The notes beneath the pieces were generated by a model, which had not been told where the DNA came from, searched no databases, and saw nothing but the letters and a program-made list of their open reading frames with translations. Source: CAG-791 sp003447895 (GTDB lineage Bacteria; Bacillota; Clostridia; Lachnospirales; Lachnospiraceae). From it: a stretch of 17,363 bases of DNA. The position numbers and the translations under genes were made by a program. Below are positions 5,804-12,883 of the stretch, piece by piece; the first letter of the stretch is position 1; every line of letters starts with the position of its first letter. The stretch lies in NCBI GenBank assembly GCA_946620035.1, contig CAMOMX010000042.1:1-17363 (forward strand). Direction: 5' to 3'.

Positions 5804-5916
5804 ACAGGAACCTCAGGCAATGCTTCAGGGTAATCACCCCGACGGCGACGAACTCAGGAACAGCCTGCTTTCTCTCCGTCGGGCTCGGGCAGCTTAGCAT
5901 TGCCTGAGAACCCTGT
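5804..5916. repeat. Nested long stem-loop (foldback) element in the lepA-hemW spacer
   Basis: The perfect 13-bp arms CTCAGGCAATGCT (5812-5824) and AGCATTGCCTGAG (5896-5908) are extended outward across a symmetric AAC/AAC internal loop by ACAGG (5804-5808) and CCTGT (5912-5916). Inside are CCCGACGG (5838-5845) with CCGTCGGG (5876-5883), and CAGG/CCTG (5855-5867). The order is fully nested, so it could fold as one long RNA or DNA stem of about 113 nt. It could be a structured RNA, a REP/MITE-like dispersed repeat or a degenerate element. An open frame crosses it but looks spurious. Confidence 0.6.
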
Positions 5917-5944
5917 AAAGGCCAAGCCCTTGCGGGTGGCTGGT

Positions 5945-5963
5945 CTGAGCCCCTCCGGCTCAG
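5945..5963. other. Short perfect hairpin
   Basis: CTGAGCC (5945-5951) and GGCTCAG (5957-5963) form a 7-bp stem with a 5-nt loop, just right of the large foldback. There is no clear T-tract. It is probably part of the same repeat-rich block. Confidence 0.45.
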
Positions 5964-6003
5964 AATCTTGGAACACCCTGCTGAGCCGCCGCTGCGATGG
6001 TGG

Positions 6004-6120
6004 GCTGCGTCGGTGATTGGCACTAGTGGTTTGCGTTGGCAGGCTGCGTCGGTGATTGGCACTGATGGTTTGCGTTGGCAGGCTGCGTCGGTGATCGGCG
6101 CTGGTGGTTTGCGTCAGTTA
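6004..6120. repeat. 39-bp tandem repeat, three copies
   Basis: Copies starting GCTGCGTCGGTGAT begin at 6004, 6043 and 6082 (period 39). The third is diverged and ends near GTTTGCGTC. Since 39 is a multiple of three, a minus-strand frame reads a 13-residue peptide repeat (PITDAACQRKPLV), but I see no gene to which it belongs. Confidence 0.85.
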
Positions 6121-6131
6121 CTTGCGTCGAA

Positions 6132-6347
6132 TTAACGTAATATCGTTTGTTTTATGAACACAACTCTTTTTTAGGTATATCAGGACGAGAATTTTCAAAA
6201 GTTCCAAACAGTTTACATTGGATTTGGAATAATTAAGAAGAATCATTCTGATTTACCTAAACTTTAGGTAAATTTCTTAGATTTCTGAAATTCATTCCAA
6301 ATTAGTAACTGGCATTACGTTAACTCTTCATTTTCTTTGGAACTTTT
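6132..6347. repeat. AT-rich foldback region with several inverted repeats
   Basis: The centre is a perfect 11-bp inverted repeat ATTTACCTAAA/TTTAGGTAAAT with a 1-nt gap (6251-6273). ATTTGGAAT (6222-6230) and ATTCCAAAT (6294-6302) are placed exactly symmetrically about the same centre (6262). TTAACGTAAT (6132-6141) with ATTACGTTAA (6314-6323), and AAAAGTTCCAAA (6197-6208) with TTTGGAACTTTT (6336-6347), add two outer pairs that cross each other. It contrasts with GC-rich flanking genes and may be a MITE-like element or a structured spacer. Confidence 0.55.
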
Positions 6348-6604
6348 CTTCTGTAAGGCTCTCTCCATACCTAACCGGTTGCGACCCGGAAGTCAGATTT
6401 GGAAATTTCTTCCTGCAAGTCTATCTCTGTACCTAAGCCGCCGACAACCTTTTGGAATAATCTGCCTTCAAAGCCAGTTTCATGCCTAACGGCTTCGACC
6501 CAGAAGACAGATTTGGAAATTTCTTCCTGCAAGTCTATCTCTGTACCTAAGCCGCCGACAACCTTTTGGAATAATCTGCCTTCAAAGCTAGTGCTGTGCC
6601 TAAA
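6336..6604. repeat. 114-bp tandem repeat, two full copies plus degraded partial copies
   Basis: CAGATTTGGAAATTTCTTCC recurs at 6394 and 6508, and the surrounding ~114 bp is near-identical up to TTCAAAGC. A diverged partial copy (TTTGGAACTTTTCTTCTG..CCTAACC) precedes it and another trace (GTGCCTAAACGAACC) follows. 114 bp is 38 codons, and one minus-strand frame stays open through it (repeat core VVGGLGTEIDLQEEIS), but no start codon lies in that frame after lepA. I treat it as a non-coding or relic repeat. Confidence 0.85.
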
Positions 6605-6663
6605 CGAACCACCGAGCCGCCGCCCGCGCAGCCGCGCCCGGCGCCCCGCCGGGCCCGCCGGCG
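6601..6663 (-). other. Extremely GC-rich hairpin cluster just after the lepA stop
   Basis: On the minus strand, starting right at the lepA stop, CCCGGCG and CGCCGGG (6637-6653) form a 7-bp stem with a 3-nt loop. Outer GCCGCC/GGCGGC arms can extend it. A T-rich tract is nearly absent (TTCGTTT some 10 nt later), so it may slow or terminate transcription only weakly, or stabilise the lepA mRNA end. Confidence 0.4.
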
Positions 6664-6666
6664 GCC

Positions 6667-8496
6667 TTAATTCCCCGAATCCAGCTTCAGCACATTCATA
6701 AATGCTTCCTTCGGAATCTCTACGTTTCCGACGATCTGCATGCGCTTCTTGCCTTCCTTCTGTTTCTCGAGAAGTTTCTTCTTTCGGGAGATGTCGCCGC
6801 CGTAGCACTTGGCGAGGACGTCCTTGCGGAGCTGGCGCACGGTCTCGCGCGCGATGATGCGGCCGCCGACTGCTGCCTGGATCGGGACGTCGAAGAGCTG
6901 TCTCGGGATCTCGTCCTTGAGCTTCTCGCACATCTTGCGGCCGCGCTCGTAGGCGCCCGCCGCGTGGACGATGAAGGAGAGCGCGTCCACAGGCTCTTTG
7001 TTGACCAGGATGTCCATCTTGACGAGTTCGCTGGTCTCGTACCCCTTGAGTTCATAGTCGAAGGACGCGTAGCCTCTGGATCTGGACTTCAGCGCATCGA
7101 AGAAATCATAGATGATCTCGTTGAGCGGAAGTTCGTATTTGAGGACCGCGCGCGTGGCTTCGATGTACTCGGTGTCCAGATAGCGGCCGCGCCTTTCCTG
7201 GCAAAGCTGCATGATGGAGCCGATAAACTCGGTGGTCACCATGATCTCGGCGCTTACGATGGGTTCCTCCATGTGCTCGATCTTGGCAGGATCGGGGAGG
7301 TTAGAGGGGTTGGTCAGCTCGATCATGGTCCCGTCCGTCTTGTAGACTTTATAGACAACGCCGGGCGCGGTCGAGATCAGGTCCAGGTCGTACTCCCTCT
7401 CGAGGCGCTCCAGGATGACTTCCATGTGAAGAAGTCCCAGGAAGCCGCAGCGGAAGCCGAATCCAAGGGCCAGTGAGGTCTCCGGCTCGAAGAACAGCGA
7501 CGCGTCGTTGAGCTGGAGCTTTTCCAGCGCGTCCCTGAGGTCCGGATACTTGGCGCTGTCCTGGGGATAGAGACCGCAGTAGACCATGGGCTGTGCCTTT
7601 TTATAGCCGGGCATGGGCTCTTTGCAGGGCCTTTGGTCCTCTGTGACCGTGTCGCCCACGCGGGCGTCCTTGATGTTTTTGATCGACGCGGTGAAGTAGC
7701 CGACCTGTCCTGCCGCCAGTTCGTCGCATGGGATGAACTGTCCGGGGCCAAAATATCCCACTTCCACCACTTCTGCCGTCGCGCCGGTCGCCATCATGCG
7801 TACGGGCATTCCTTTTCGGATCACGCCGTCGACAATACGGCAGAACACGATGACGCCGCGGTAAGAGTCGTACAGGGAGTCGAAGATCAGGGCCTTGAGA
7901 GGGGCTTCGGCATCCCCCTGCGGGGCCGGGATTTTGGCGACGACCGCTTCGAGAACGTCCTCGATGCCGATTCCCTGCTTGGCGCTGATGAGGGGCGCGT
8001 CCTCCGCTTCAATGCCGATCACGTCCTCGATCTCGTGTTTGACTTCCTCGGGCATGGCGCTGGGGAGGTCGATCTTGTTGATCACGGGAAAGACGTCCAG
8101 ATTGTGCTCGAGGGCCAGATACACGTTGGCGAGTGTCTGGGCCTGGATGCCCTGGGTGGCGTCCACCACAAGGATTGCGCCGTCGCAGGCAGCCAGGGAG
8201 CGGCTGACCTCATAGTTGAAGTCGACGTGTCCGGGTGTGTCGATGAGGTTGAAGATGTACTCCACGCCGTCCTTCGCTTTGTAGACCAGGCGGACCGCCT
8301 GGCTCTTGATCGTGATCCCGCGCTCCCTCTCCAGATCCATGTTGTCGAGGACCTGGTCCTGCATCTCGCGGCTGGTCAGAAGGCCTGTCCTTTCGATCAT
8401 GCGGTCCGCCAGTGTGGACTTTCCGTGATCGATGTGGGCCACTATGCAGAAATTGCGGGTTCTCTCCCGGATACTGTCGTAATGATTTGAAGCCAT
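6667..8496 (-). CDS. lepA: LepA, ribosome back-translocating GTPase (elongation factor 4)
   Basis: The full-length 609-aa protein (family about 600) opens with MASNHYDSIRERTRNFCIVA and carries the G1 motif HIDHGKST (about 22-29), the EF-type effector segment DLERERGITIKSQAV, the G3 motif DTPGH and the G4 motif NKIDLP. EF-Tu-like domain II, EF-G-like domains, and the LepA-specific C-terminal domain with the conserved PRQLFDVPIQAAVGG and LAKCYGGDISRKKKLLEKQK segments follow. LepA binds the ribosome and influences initiation and elongation under stress. The ATG at 8496 has AGGA 6 nt upstream, with AAAGGA further up. It starts only 27 bp after the solute-binding lipoprotein gene, so it is probably co-transcribed with the transport operon or has a promoter inside that gene. 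No odd residues were seen. Confidence 0.97.
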   Translation of the reverse strand: MASNHYDSIRERTRNFCIVAHIDHGKSTLADRMIERTGLLTSREMQDQVLDNMDLERERGITIKSQAVRLVYKAKDGVEYIFNLIDTPGHVDFNYEVSRSLAACDGAILVVDATQGIQAQTLANVYLALEHNLDVFPVINKIDLPSAMPEEVKHEIEDVIGIEAEDAPLISAKQGIGIEDVLEAVVAKIPAPQGDAEAPLKALIFDSLYDSYRGVIVFCRIVDGVIRKGMPVRMMATGATAEVVEVGYFGPGQFIPCDELAAGQVGYFTASIKNIKDARVGDTVTEDQRPCKEPMPGYKKAQPMVYCGLYPQDSAKYPDLRDALEKLQLNDASLFFEPETSLALGFGFRCGFLGLLHMEVILERLEREYDLDLISTAPGVVYKVYKTDGTMIELTNPSNLPDPAKIEHMEEPIVSAEIMVTTEFIGSIMQLCQERRGRYLDTEYIEATRAVLKYELPLNEIIYDFFDALKSRSRGYASFDYELKGYETSELVKMDILVNKEPVDALSFIVHAAGAYERGRKMCEKLKDEIPRQLFDVPIQAAVGGRIIARETVRQLRKDVLAKCYGGDISRKKKLLEKQKEGKKRMQIVGNVEIPKEAFMNVLKLDSGN

Positions 8497-8523
8497 ATAT
8501 GTCCTGTAATCCTTTCCTGATAA

Positions 8524-11214
8524 TCAGCTGTTTTCGTTTATGTAGATCTGGACGCGGCTCTGGATGACGCCCGCCACATCTTCCGCCGTCTTCTGACCTG
8601 CGAAAAAGGCGGCTGACTCCTCGGCTATGATATTTTGAACATTCGCGTCGTAGTAAGCCTCGCTGTCAAGTCCCTTCAGGAAGCTGTACATCTGGTCCAC
8701 TTCCGCGTCTGTGATCCTGGGAAGCGCGATGTCTTCGCCGCCGATGTTGACGATGATGTGGTCCTCCACCTGATTTCCGTTCTCATCTTCGTAGTAGAGG
8801 GGCTCCATCGCCTTGTTGGAGAGCTGGTCGAGGGCGCTGATGCTGACCGGCCAGTACATCTCGATGCTGTTCTGGTAATCGTCGAGCAGGAACCTCCGCA
8901 CAAAGCTCCAGCAGGCGTCCTTCTCCGCGGATCCCGCGTTGATCGCGATCTGAAGCTGCGGGAAGATGGCTGCCTTTCCGGGCGTCTGGGAAGGGAAGCC
9001 CGCCAGGGTGATGTCCGTTCCGAATACGCCGTAACGAAGGTAGACATACTCGTCAAACGCGCCGATGGAATCTCTGTAGAACTGGGACTTGCCGCTTCTG
9101 TAATCCGCGGAAGTGTCCTCCTGGTTGTTCTCGTCGATCTTCTCCGGGAACTGCGCGATAAACTCAAGGAGCTTGATGAACTCGGGGGAGTCGAATTTGC
9201 ACGAAGACTGGTCCCAATCGATGAACTGGGATCCGCAGAGCTCCATCGCCAGATACATGATGTCTTCTCTTGTGGCAACGCCGAACATTCTGGCCGGGTC
9301 CGCGCCCTTCCTGGCGACCAGCTCATTGGCCGCGTCCAGTGTAAAGGCAGATCCGTCTCCGATATCCTCGGTCTTTCCGGTCACAACGCTGGCATAGAAG
9401 GAGGGTACGATCGCGTAGGTCTTTCCGTCTGTCTTGAAGGCATCCTGAATGTTGGTCAGATACTCCTTCTGCGAGATCTCCTCATCCTTCTCCAGGTAGG
9501 GAGTCAGGTCCTCGAAGACGCCCTTGCCAATATAGCTCTTGACGGGCATGGCCGCCGAGAGGATCAGGATATCGGGGGCACTTCCCGATGCGATATCCGT
9601 GTTGAGCCTTGTCATTCCCTCGGTGCCGGTCTCGCCGTCATACTGGGAATAGTCGACAATGCTGATCCTCACATCCTTGCTCTGCTTGTTAAACGCAAAG
9701 ACCTGCTTTCTGACCTCATAGTCCAGATAGTAGCTTCCCAGCGTCAGGGTCTTTCGGTTGGCCACGGTCTCGGGATCGACCTTGGTCAGGACCTGGATCG
9801 CATTGGCACCCATAGCGTCCGAGACCACACAGGCGAAGGTCCCCTCATCCGTCTCCGTAAGGCACGGCATAGCCGTAATGTCCATATCGGAATCCACGTA
9901 GTCGATCACTTTGACAGCGCCGCTCTCATCGAGATTCATGCCAAAGACCGCGCTGGTCCCGGTCAGATAGAAGTCATAGGTCTTTCCGGGGAAAATAGAG
10001 ACCATGCCGGCTTCACCGGGAATCGGATAGTGGGTTCCGAGCGCGCCGGTCTCCATGTCGACCTTGGTGAGCCCCTCTCCCTTGCTTCCCGCTGTCAGAA
10101 TGACCGCTGTGCCGTCCTTCGTGACATAAGGCGTGCAGCCGACCGCTTCCTCCTCCGTGCTGAGCATCTTGACAAAGGATCCGTCCTCCTTGCTGTACAG
10201 TTCCAGTCCCTTGGAACTTCCCACCAGGATTCCGTTGTCGCTGTACGCGATCGAGTTGATATAATAGTCCGAATTTGCGTCATCGCCCGCGTTGGCCGCG
10301 GCGCTCCAGAGCTGCTGCCCGTCCACAGTCATGCAGGTCAAAACATAGACAGCCTCTCCGTTCTCCTGGGAAGCGCCGTCCGTTTCCTCTACATCGCCCA
10401 CTGTGAGTTCCTCTTCTCCGTCATAGGAGGAGGGGTCATCCTGAACCTCGTCCTGAGGGGACGTGATGCCGTCGGACGCTTCCTCTCCCGCTTCATCCTG
10501 AGGGGACTCTTCTCCCTCGGAGATGAACTCTTCAACTTCTTCACCGGGGCCGTACTCGGGCTCTTCTTCCGGCGCTGCGCTTGTGGGGCCTGCGGACGCA
10601 TCCTCTGTATCCGCTGTGGGGCCCTCTCCGGGGGCGGTCATGTCCTCCTCTTCCACTGCGGAGCCCGGGCCTCCCGGAACTTCCTCCGTCGTAAAGGAAT
10701 CCATGTCGTCGGATCCCGAGACCACGACATCCTCAGGGGGCACGTCGGAAGCCGTCTCCGGATCCTGCGTGCTTCCGGTCTGCGCGGCTCCGATCGAATC
10801 CGCGTCATAAGACAGGCCCGCGATGTAGAAATTGCCGTCGGAACCCACACTTGACGTGATCACATCCTCCATTCCGCCCATCAGGGTCGTGTACTGAAGG
10901 TCTGTTCCGTCGGGGTTAAAGCTCATGATCACACGGCTTCCGGTAAATGAATCGCCAAAATAAAAGCCTGTGGCATACAGCCTTCCATCCTTATAGACAA
11001 GGTTGTCAATGGACAGGTCGCTCAGTTCACCCGCCTGGTCTTCCAGGATCACCTGCTCCGCGCTGTAGATACAATCTGTCGCCGCCGCTGTTTCTGTGCC
11101 GTCCGAAGGCAAACTGCTCTCAGCGCTTCCTCCGCTGCTGCCACCACAGGCTGACAGGGTCAGAACCAGAGTCGCTGCTGTGAACAGGCTGATCATCTTC
11201 TTTAGTCGTTTCAT
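8524..11214 (-). CDS. Large extracellular solute-binding lipoprotein with propeller-like N-terminal half and acidic linker
   Basis: The 896-aa protein starts with a lipoprotein signal (MKRLKK, a hydrophobic stretch, then lipobox LSAC with Cys23). Residues about 60-135 and 285-480 contain repeated short beta motifs of the kind seen in propeller sensors (DGRLYATGFYFGD, DGNFYIAGLSYD, DNGILVGSSKG, KDGTAVILTAGSKGEG). They are interrupted by a ~145-residue acidic Pro/Gly/Glu linker (about 137-283). From about 493 to the end is a family-1 sugar solute-binding domain (VRKQVFAFNKQSKDVRISIV, SGSAPDILIL, FEDLTPYL, YRDSIGAFDEYV). Ordinary members are 420-550 aa, so this one is nearly double. The ATG at 11214 has AGGCGG 7 nt upstream, and its first 95 bp lie inside the upstream gene. 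With the two sugar permeases upstream it should deliver ligand to them. The N-terminal half may sense a polymer, the cell wall or a partner. The substrate is unknown. Confidence 0.85.
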   Translation of the reverse strand: MKRLKKMISLFTAATLVLTLSACGGSSGGSAESSLPSDGTETAAATDCIYSAEQVILEDQAGELSDLSIDNLVYKDGRLYATGFYFGDSFTGSRVIMSFNPDGTDLQYTTLMGGMEDVITSSVGSDGNFYIAGLSYDADSIGAAQTGSTQDPETASDVPPEDVVVSGSDDMDSFTTEEVPGGPGSAVEEEDMTAPGEGPTADTEDASAGPTSAAPEEEPEYGPGEEVEEFISEGEESPQDEAGEEASDGITSPQDEVQDDPSSYDGEEELTVGDVEETDGASQENGEAVYVLTCMTVDGQQLWSAAANAGDDANSDYYINSIAYSDNGILVGSSKGLELYSKEDGSFVKMLSTEEEAVGCTPYVTKDGTAVILTAGSKGEGLTKVDMETGALGTHYPIPGEAGMVSIFPGKTYDFYLTGTSAVFGMNLDESGAVKVIDYVDSDMDITAMPCLTETDEGTFACVVSDAMGANAIQVLTKVDPETVANRKTLTLGSYYLDYEVRKQVFAFNKQSKDVRISIVDYSQYDGETGTEGMTRLNTDIASGSAPDILILSAAMPVKSYIGKGVFEDLTPYLEKDEEISQKEYLTNIQDAFKTDGKTYAIVPSFYASVVTGKTEDIGDGSAFTLDAANELVARKGADPARMFGVATREDIMYLAMELCGSQFIDWDQSSCKFDSPEFIKLLEFIAQFPEKIDENNQEDTSADYRSGKSQFYRDSIGAFDEYVYLRYGVFGTDITLAGFPSQTPGKAAIFPQLQIAINAGSAEKDACWSFVRRFLLDDYQNSIEMYWPVSISALDQLSNKAMEPLYYEDENGNQVEDHIIVNIGGEDIALPRITDAEVDQMYSFLKGLDSEAYYDANVQNIIAEESAAFFAGQKTAEDVAGVIQSRVQIYINENS

Positions 11215-12883
11215 TTACTACCGCCTTTCTGTTTTCCGGAATTTTCTCAAAGGGGATCCGCTCTCTCTGCTCAAGGAGGGCAGGGCCCGTCTGTTCCCGG
11301 AGTCCGTCCCGATCGTCGCGCGCATCCGTCCCGCCGGGAGTCGTGCCCGGCGCGCTCTTCGCGCTCTGATCACTTCTATTGCCCTTCACAGGGCTTTCAC
11401 CGTCTGTCCCTTCTTCGTCCCTTTCCCGGTAGTACTCGGGATACCGCTTTCGGGACTGGCTCTCATAAATCGCGTCCTGCAGATGGTAAAAACCACTGAG
11501 GAGCGTCCATGTCTTGTGTCTGTACCAGTGGATCAGCATCAGAAGAAGGAGAAATACCGTCATCAGGATCAGCATACCCTCTGCCAGAAGCAGGGCTGCG
11601 AAGATCGTCTCCCATCCGATCGCCGCGTTTTCCCAGTACGGGTAACGGACGCTCTCTGTCCTCATGCCGAGAAGGGCAAAATCCCGCAGGTCGTTTAAAA
11701 GATTGCGAAATCCGAACCGGTTCGTGTTGTCGACGACGATCGCGCCGCTGTCCTCTCCGAGAGATTTGGCAAGGACAGAAGCCGCGTATCCTTCCACCGG
11801 ATCCGGCATCACGATCTCGTACGTGGTGATCTTTCCCGTATCCTTGAAGGAAGTGTTGGCTGTTCCCACATTTTCTGATTTCTGGTCGTCATCTTTCGTT
11901 CCGGGGCTGCCTTCATTTGCGCCGTCTCCGGATCTGCCGTCGCTTCCTATTCCGTCACTGCTGCCGGAATAGGACGTTCCGCTGCCGGAGCCGGAGGTCG
12001 TATCTCCGCTGCCGGAACCCGAAGTGCTGTCTCCGCTTCCGGAGCCTGAATTCGTATCTCCGCTGTCGGACCCGGAAGACGTGTCTCCTCCCTGGTCGTC
12101 CGATCCGGAATCCTCCTCAACTTCGACGGGCGCGTCACTGGCTGTCGCGGTGGCCGGAACTGTGCCGGGCCGCCTGCTGATCGTGCCCGTCCCGCTCTCT
12201 GCCTCGCCGCCTTCATTGCCGTACTGGACAAGGGTCTTGTACTGGACAAAGACAAGGTACTCCGCGAGCCCCGCTTTTTCATAGAGGCTCCCTTCCTCCT
12301 TGGCGAATACGCCGGCGATGCGAAGGAACTGGTCCTGTACTCTCACCGTTCTTCCGATCACATTGAAGGCGCCGAAGAGTTTCCAGGCGGTCTCCCGGTC
12401 CAAAAGGATCTCGTCCTTCATCAAAGAGTCCGATTGGTAGTAGGAACCGGTCGTCATCGTGAGCGGATGGAAGGTGAAGAAGGCGCCGCCCGTGCCGACA
12501 GCCTCTGCCGTGACCGATTTACTGCCCGCCGTGAGCGTAAGGCTCCCGGTTCCGCTGTAGCAGTCCTGCCAGAGCCTCGCGTCAGGGCCGTCTGCCGTAA
12601 GCTTGATCGAGTCCTGGGCCAGGGTCGTGTTGATCTGGTATTCGAGCTCCTTGATATCGGGCTCCTTCATCGCCTCTTCCTGAGGGAGAAAGGCGCTCAC
12701 CTGCGCGCTTCTTTGCTCCGACCCCCAGCGGGAGGCCTCCATCTGATCGTAGAATTTGGACGCTCTCCACAGGCGGAACAGGTGGATTCCCGCAGCCAGA
12801 AGGAGCAGGAAGACACATACCTTGAGCGCTGTCTTTTTCCAGGGCGTGATCCCCCTTCTGCGCTTTCGCCTTTTTCTGCTCAC
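11120..12883 (-). CDS. Membrane protein with MacB/FtsX-like extracytoplasmic core, no ATPase
   Basis: The 587-aa protein has a basic N-terminus (MSRKRRKRRRG), a first membrane helix (about 20-40) and an extracytoplasmic region resembling the MacB periplasmic core of ABC permeases (SLTLTAGSKSVTAEAVGTGG, LMKDEILLDRETAWKLFGA, IGRTVRVQDQFLRIAGVF, YLVFVQYKTL). A Gly/Ser/Asp low-complexity linker (about 250-335) with a 9-residue repeat (SGDTTSGSG type) follows, then a second folded part (ITTYEIVMPDP, LLNDLRDFALLGM). A very hydrophobic segment (about 425-455, one long or two short helices) leads to a ~130-residue charged cytoplasmic tail. True MacB/FtsX permeases have four helices and a partner ATPase, and neither is here. 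It starts at a GTG that overlaps the adaptor stop (GTGA, 12880-12883) with GGAGG 10 nt upstream, so translation is coupled. Its last 95 bp overlap the next gene. The role is unknown; by context it is a partner of the adaptor and lipoprotein. Confidence 0.75.
   Translation of the reverse strand: MSRKRRKRRRGITPWKKTALKVCVFLLLLAAGIHLFRLWRASKFYDQMEASRWGSEQRSAQVSAFLPQEEAMKEPDIKELEYQINTTLAQDSIKLTADGPDARLWQDCYSGTGSLTLTAGSKSVTAEAVGTGGAFFTFHPLTMTTGSYYQSDSLMKDEILLDRETAWKLFGAFNVIGRTVRVQDQFLRIAGVFAKEEGSLYEKAGLAEYLVFVQYKTLVQYGNEGGEAESGTGTISRRPGTVPATATASDAPVEVEEDSGSDDQGGDTSSGSDSGDTNSGSGSGDSTSGSGSGDTTSGSGSGTSYSGSSDGIGSDGRSGDGANEGSPGTKDDDQKSENVGTANTSFKDTGKITTYEIVMPDPVEGYAASVLAKSLGEDSGAIVVDNTNRFGFRNLLNDLRDFALLGMRTESVRYPYWENAAIGWETIFAALLLAEGMLILMTVFLLLLMLIHWYRHKTWTLLSGFYHLQDAIYESQSRKRYPEYYRERDEEGTDGESPVKGNRSDQSAKSAPGTTPGGTDARDDRDGLREQTGPALLEQRERIPFEKIPENRKAVVNETTKEDDQPVHSSDSGSDPVSLWWQQRRKR
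11955..12075. repeat. 27-bp repeats encoding a Gly/Ser/Asp linker
   Basis: A 27-bp unit built on CTCCGCTGCCGGAGCCGGA-like sequence recurs about three to four times with differences. It encodes the nine-residue repeat SGDxxSGSG in the MacB-like protein. Such in-frame repeats often vary in copy number by slippage. Confidence 0.7.

Noticed and set aside
5801..5806. TTGACA as a plus-strand -35 box
   Set aside because: It is a perfect hexamer, but no -10 lies 16-18 bp downstream and no plus-strand gene follows.
5772..6062. 96-codon minus-strand frame before hemW
   Set aside because: It crosses the foldback and the 39-bp repeats, has no convincing ribosome site, and no domain is recognisable.
6371..6931. 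186-codon minus-strand frame
   Set aside because: Its first part is lepA read in another frame (Arg-rich) and its end is the 114-bp repeat. No start codon or ribosome site lies after the lepA stop.
8635..10854. 739-codon plus-strand open frame
   Set aside because: It is antisense to the solute-binding lipoprotein gene in GC-rich DNA, with no recognisable domain or ribosome site. The minus-strand gene has a lipobox and family motifs.
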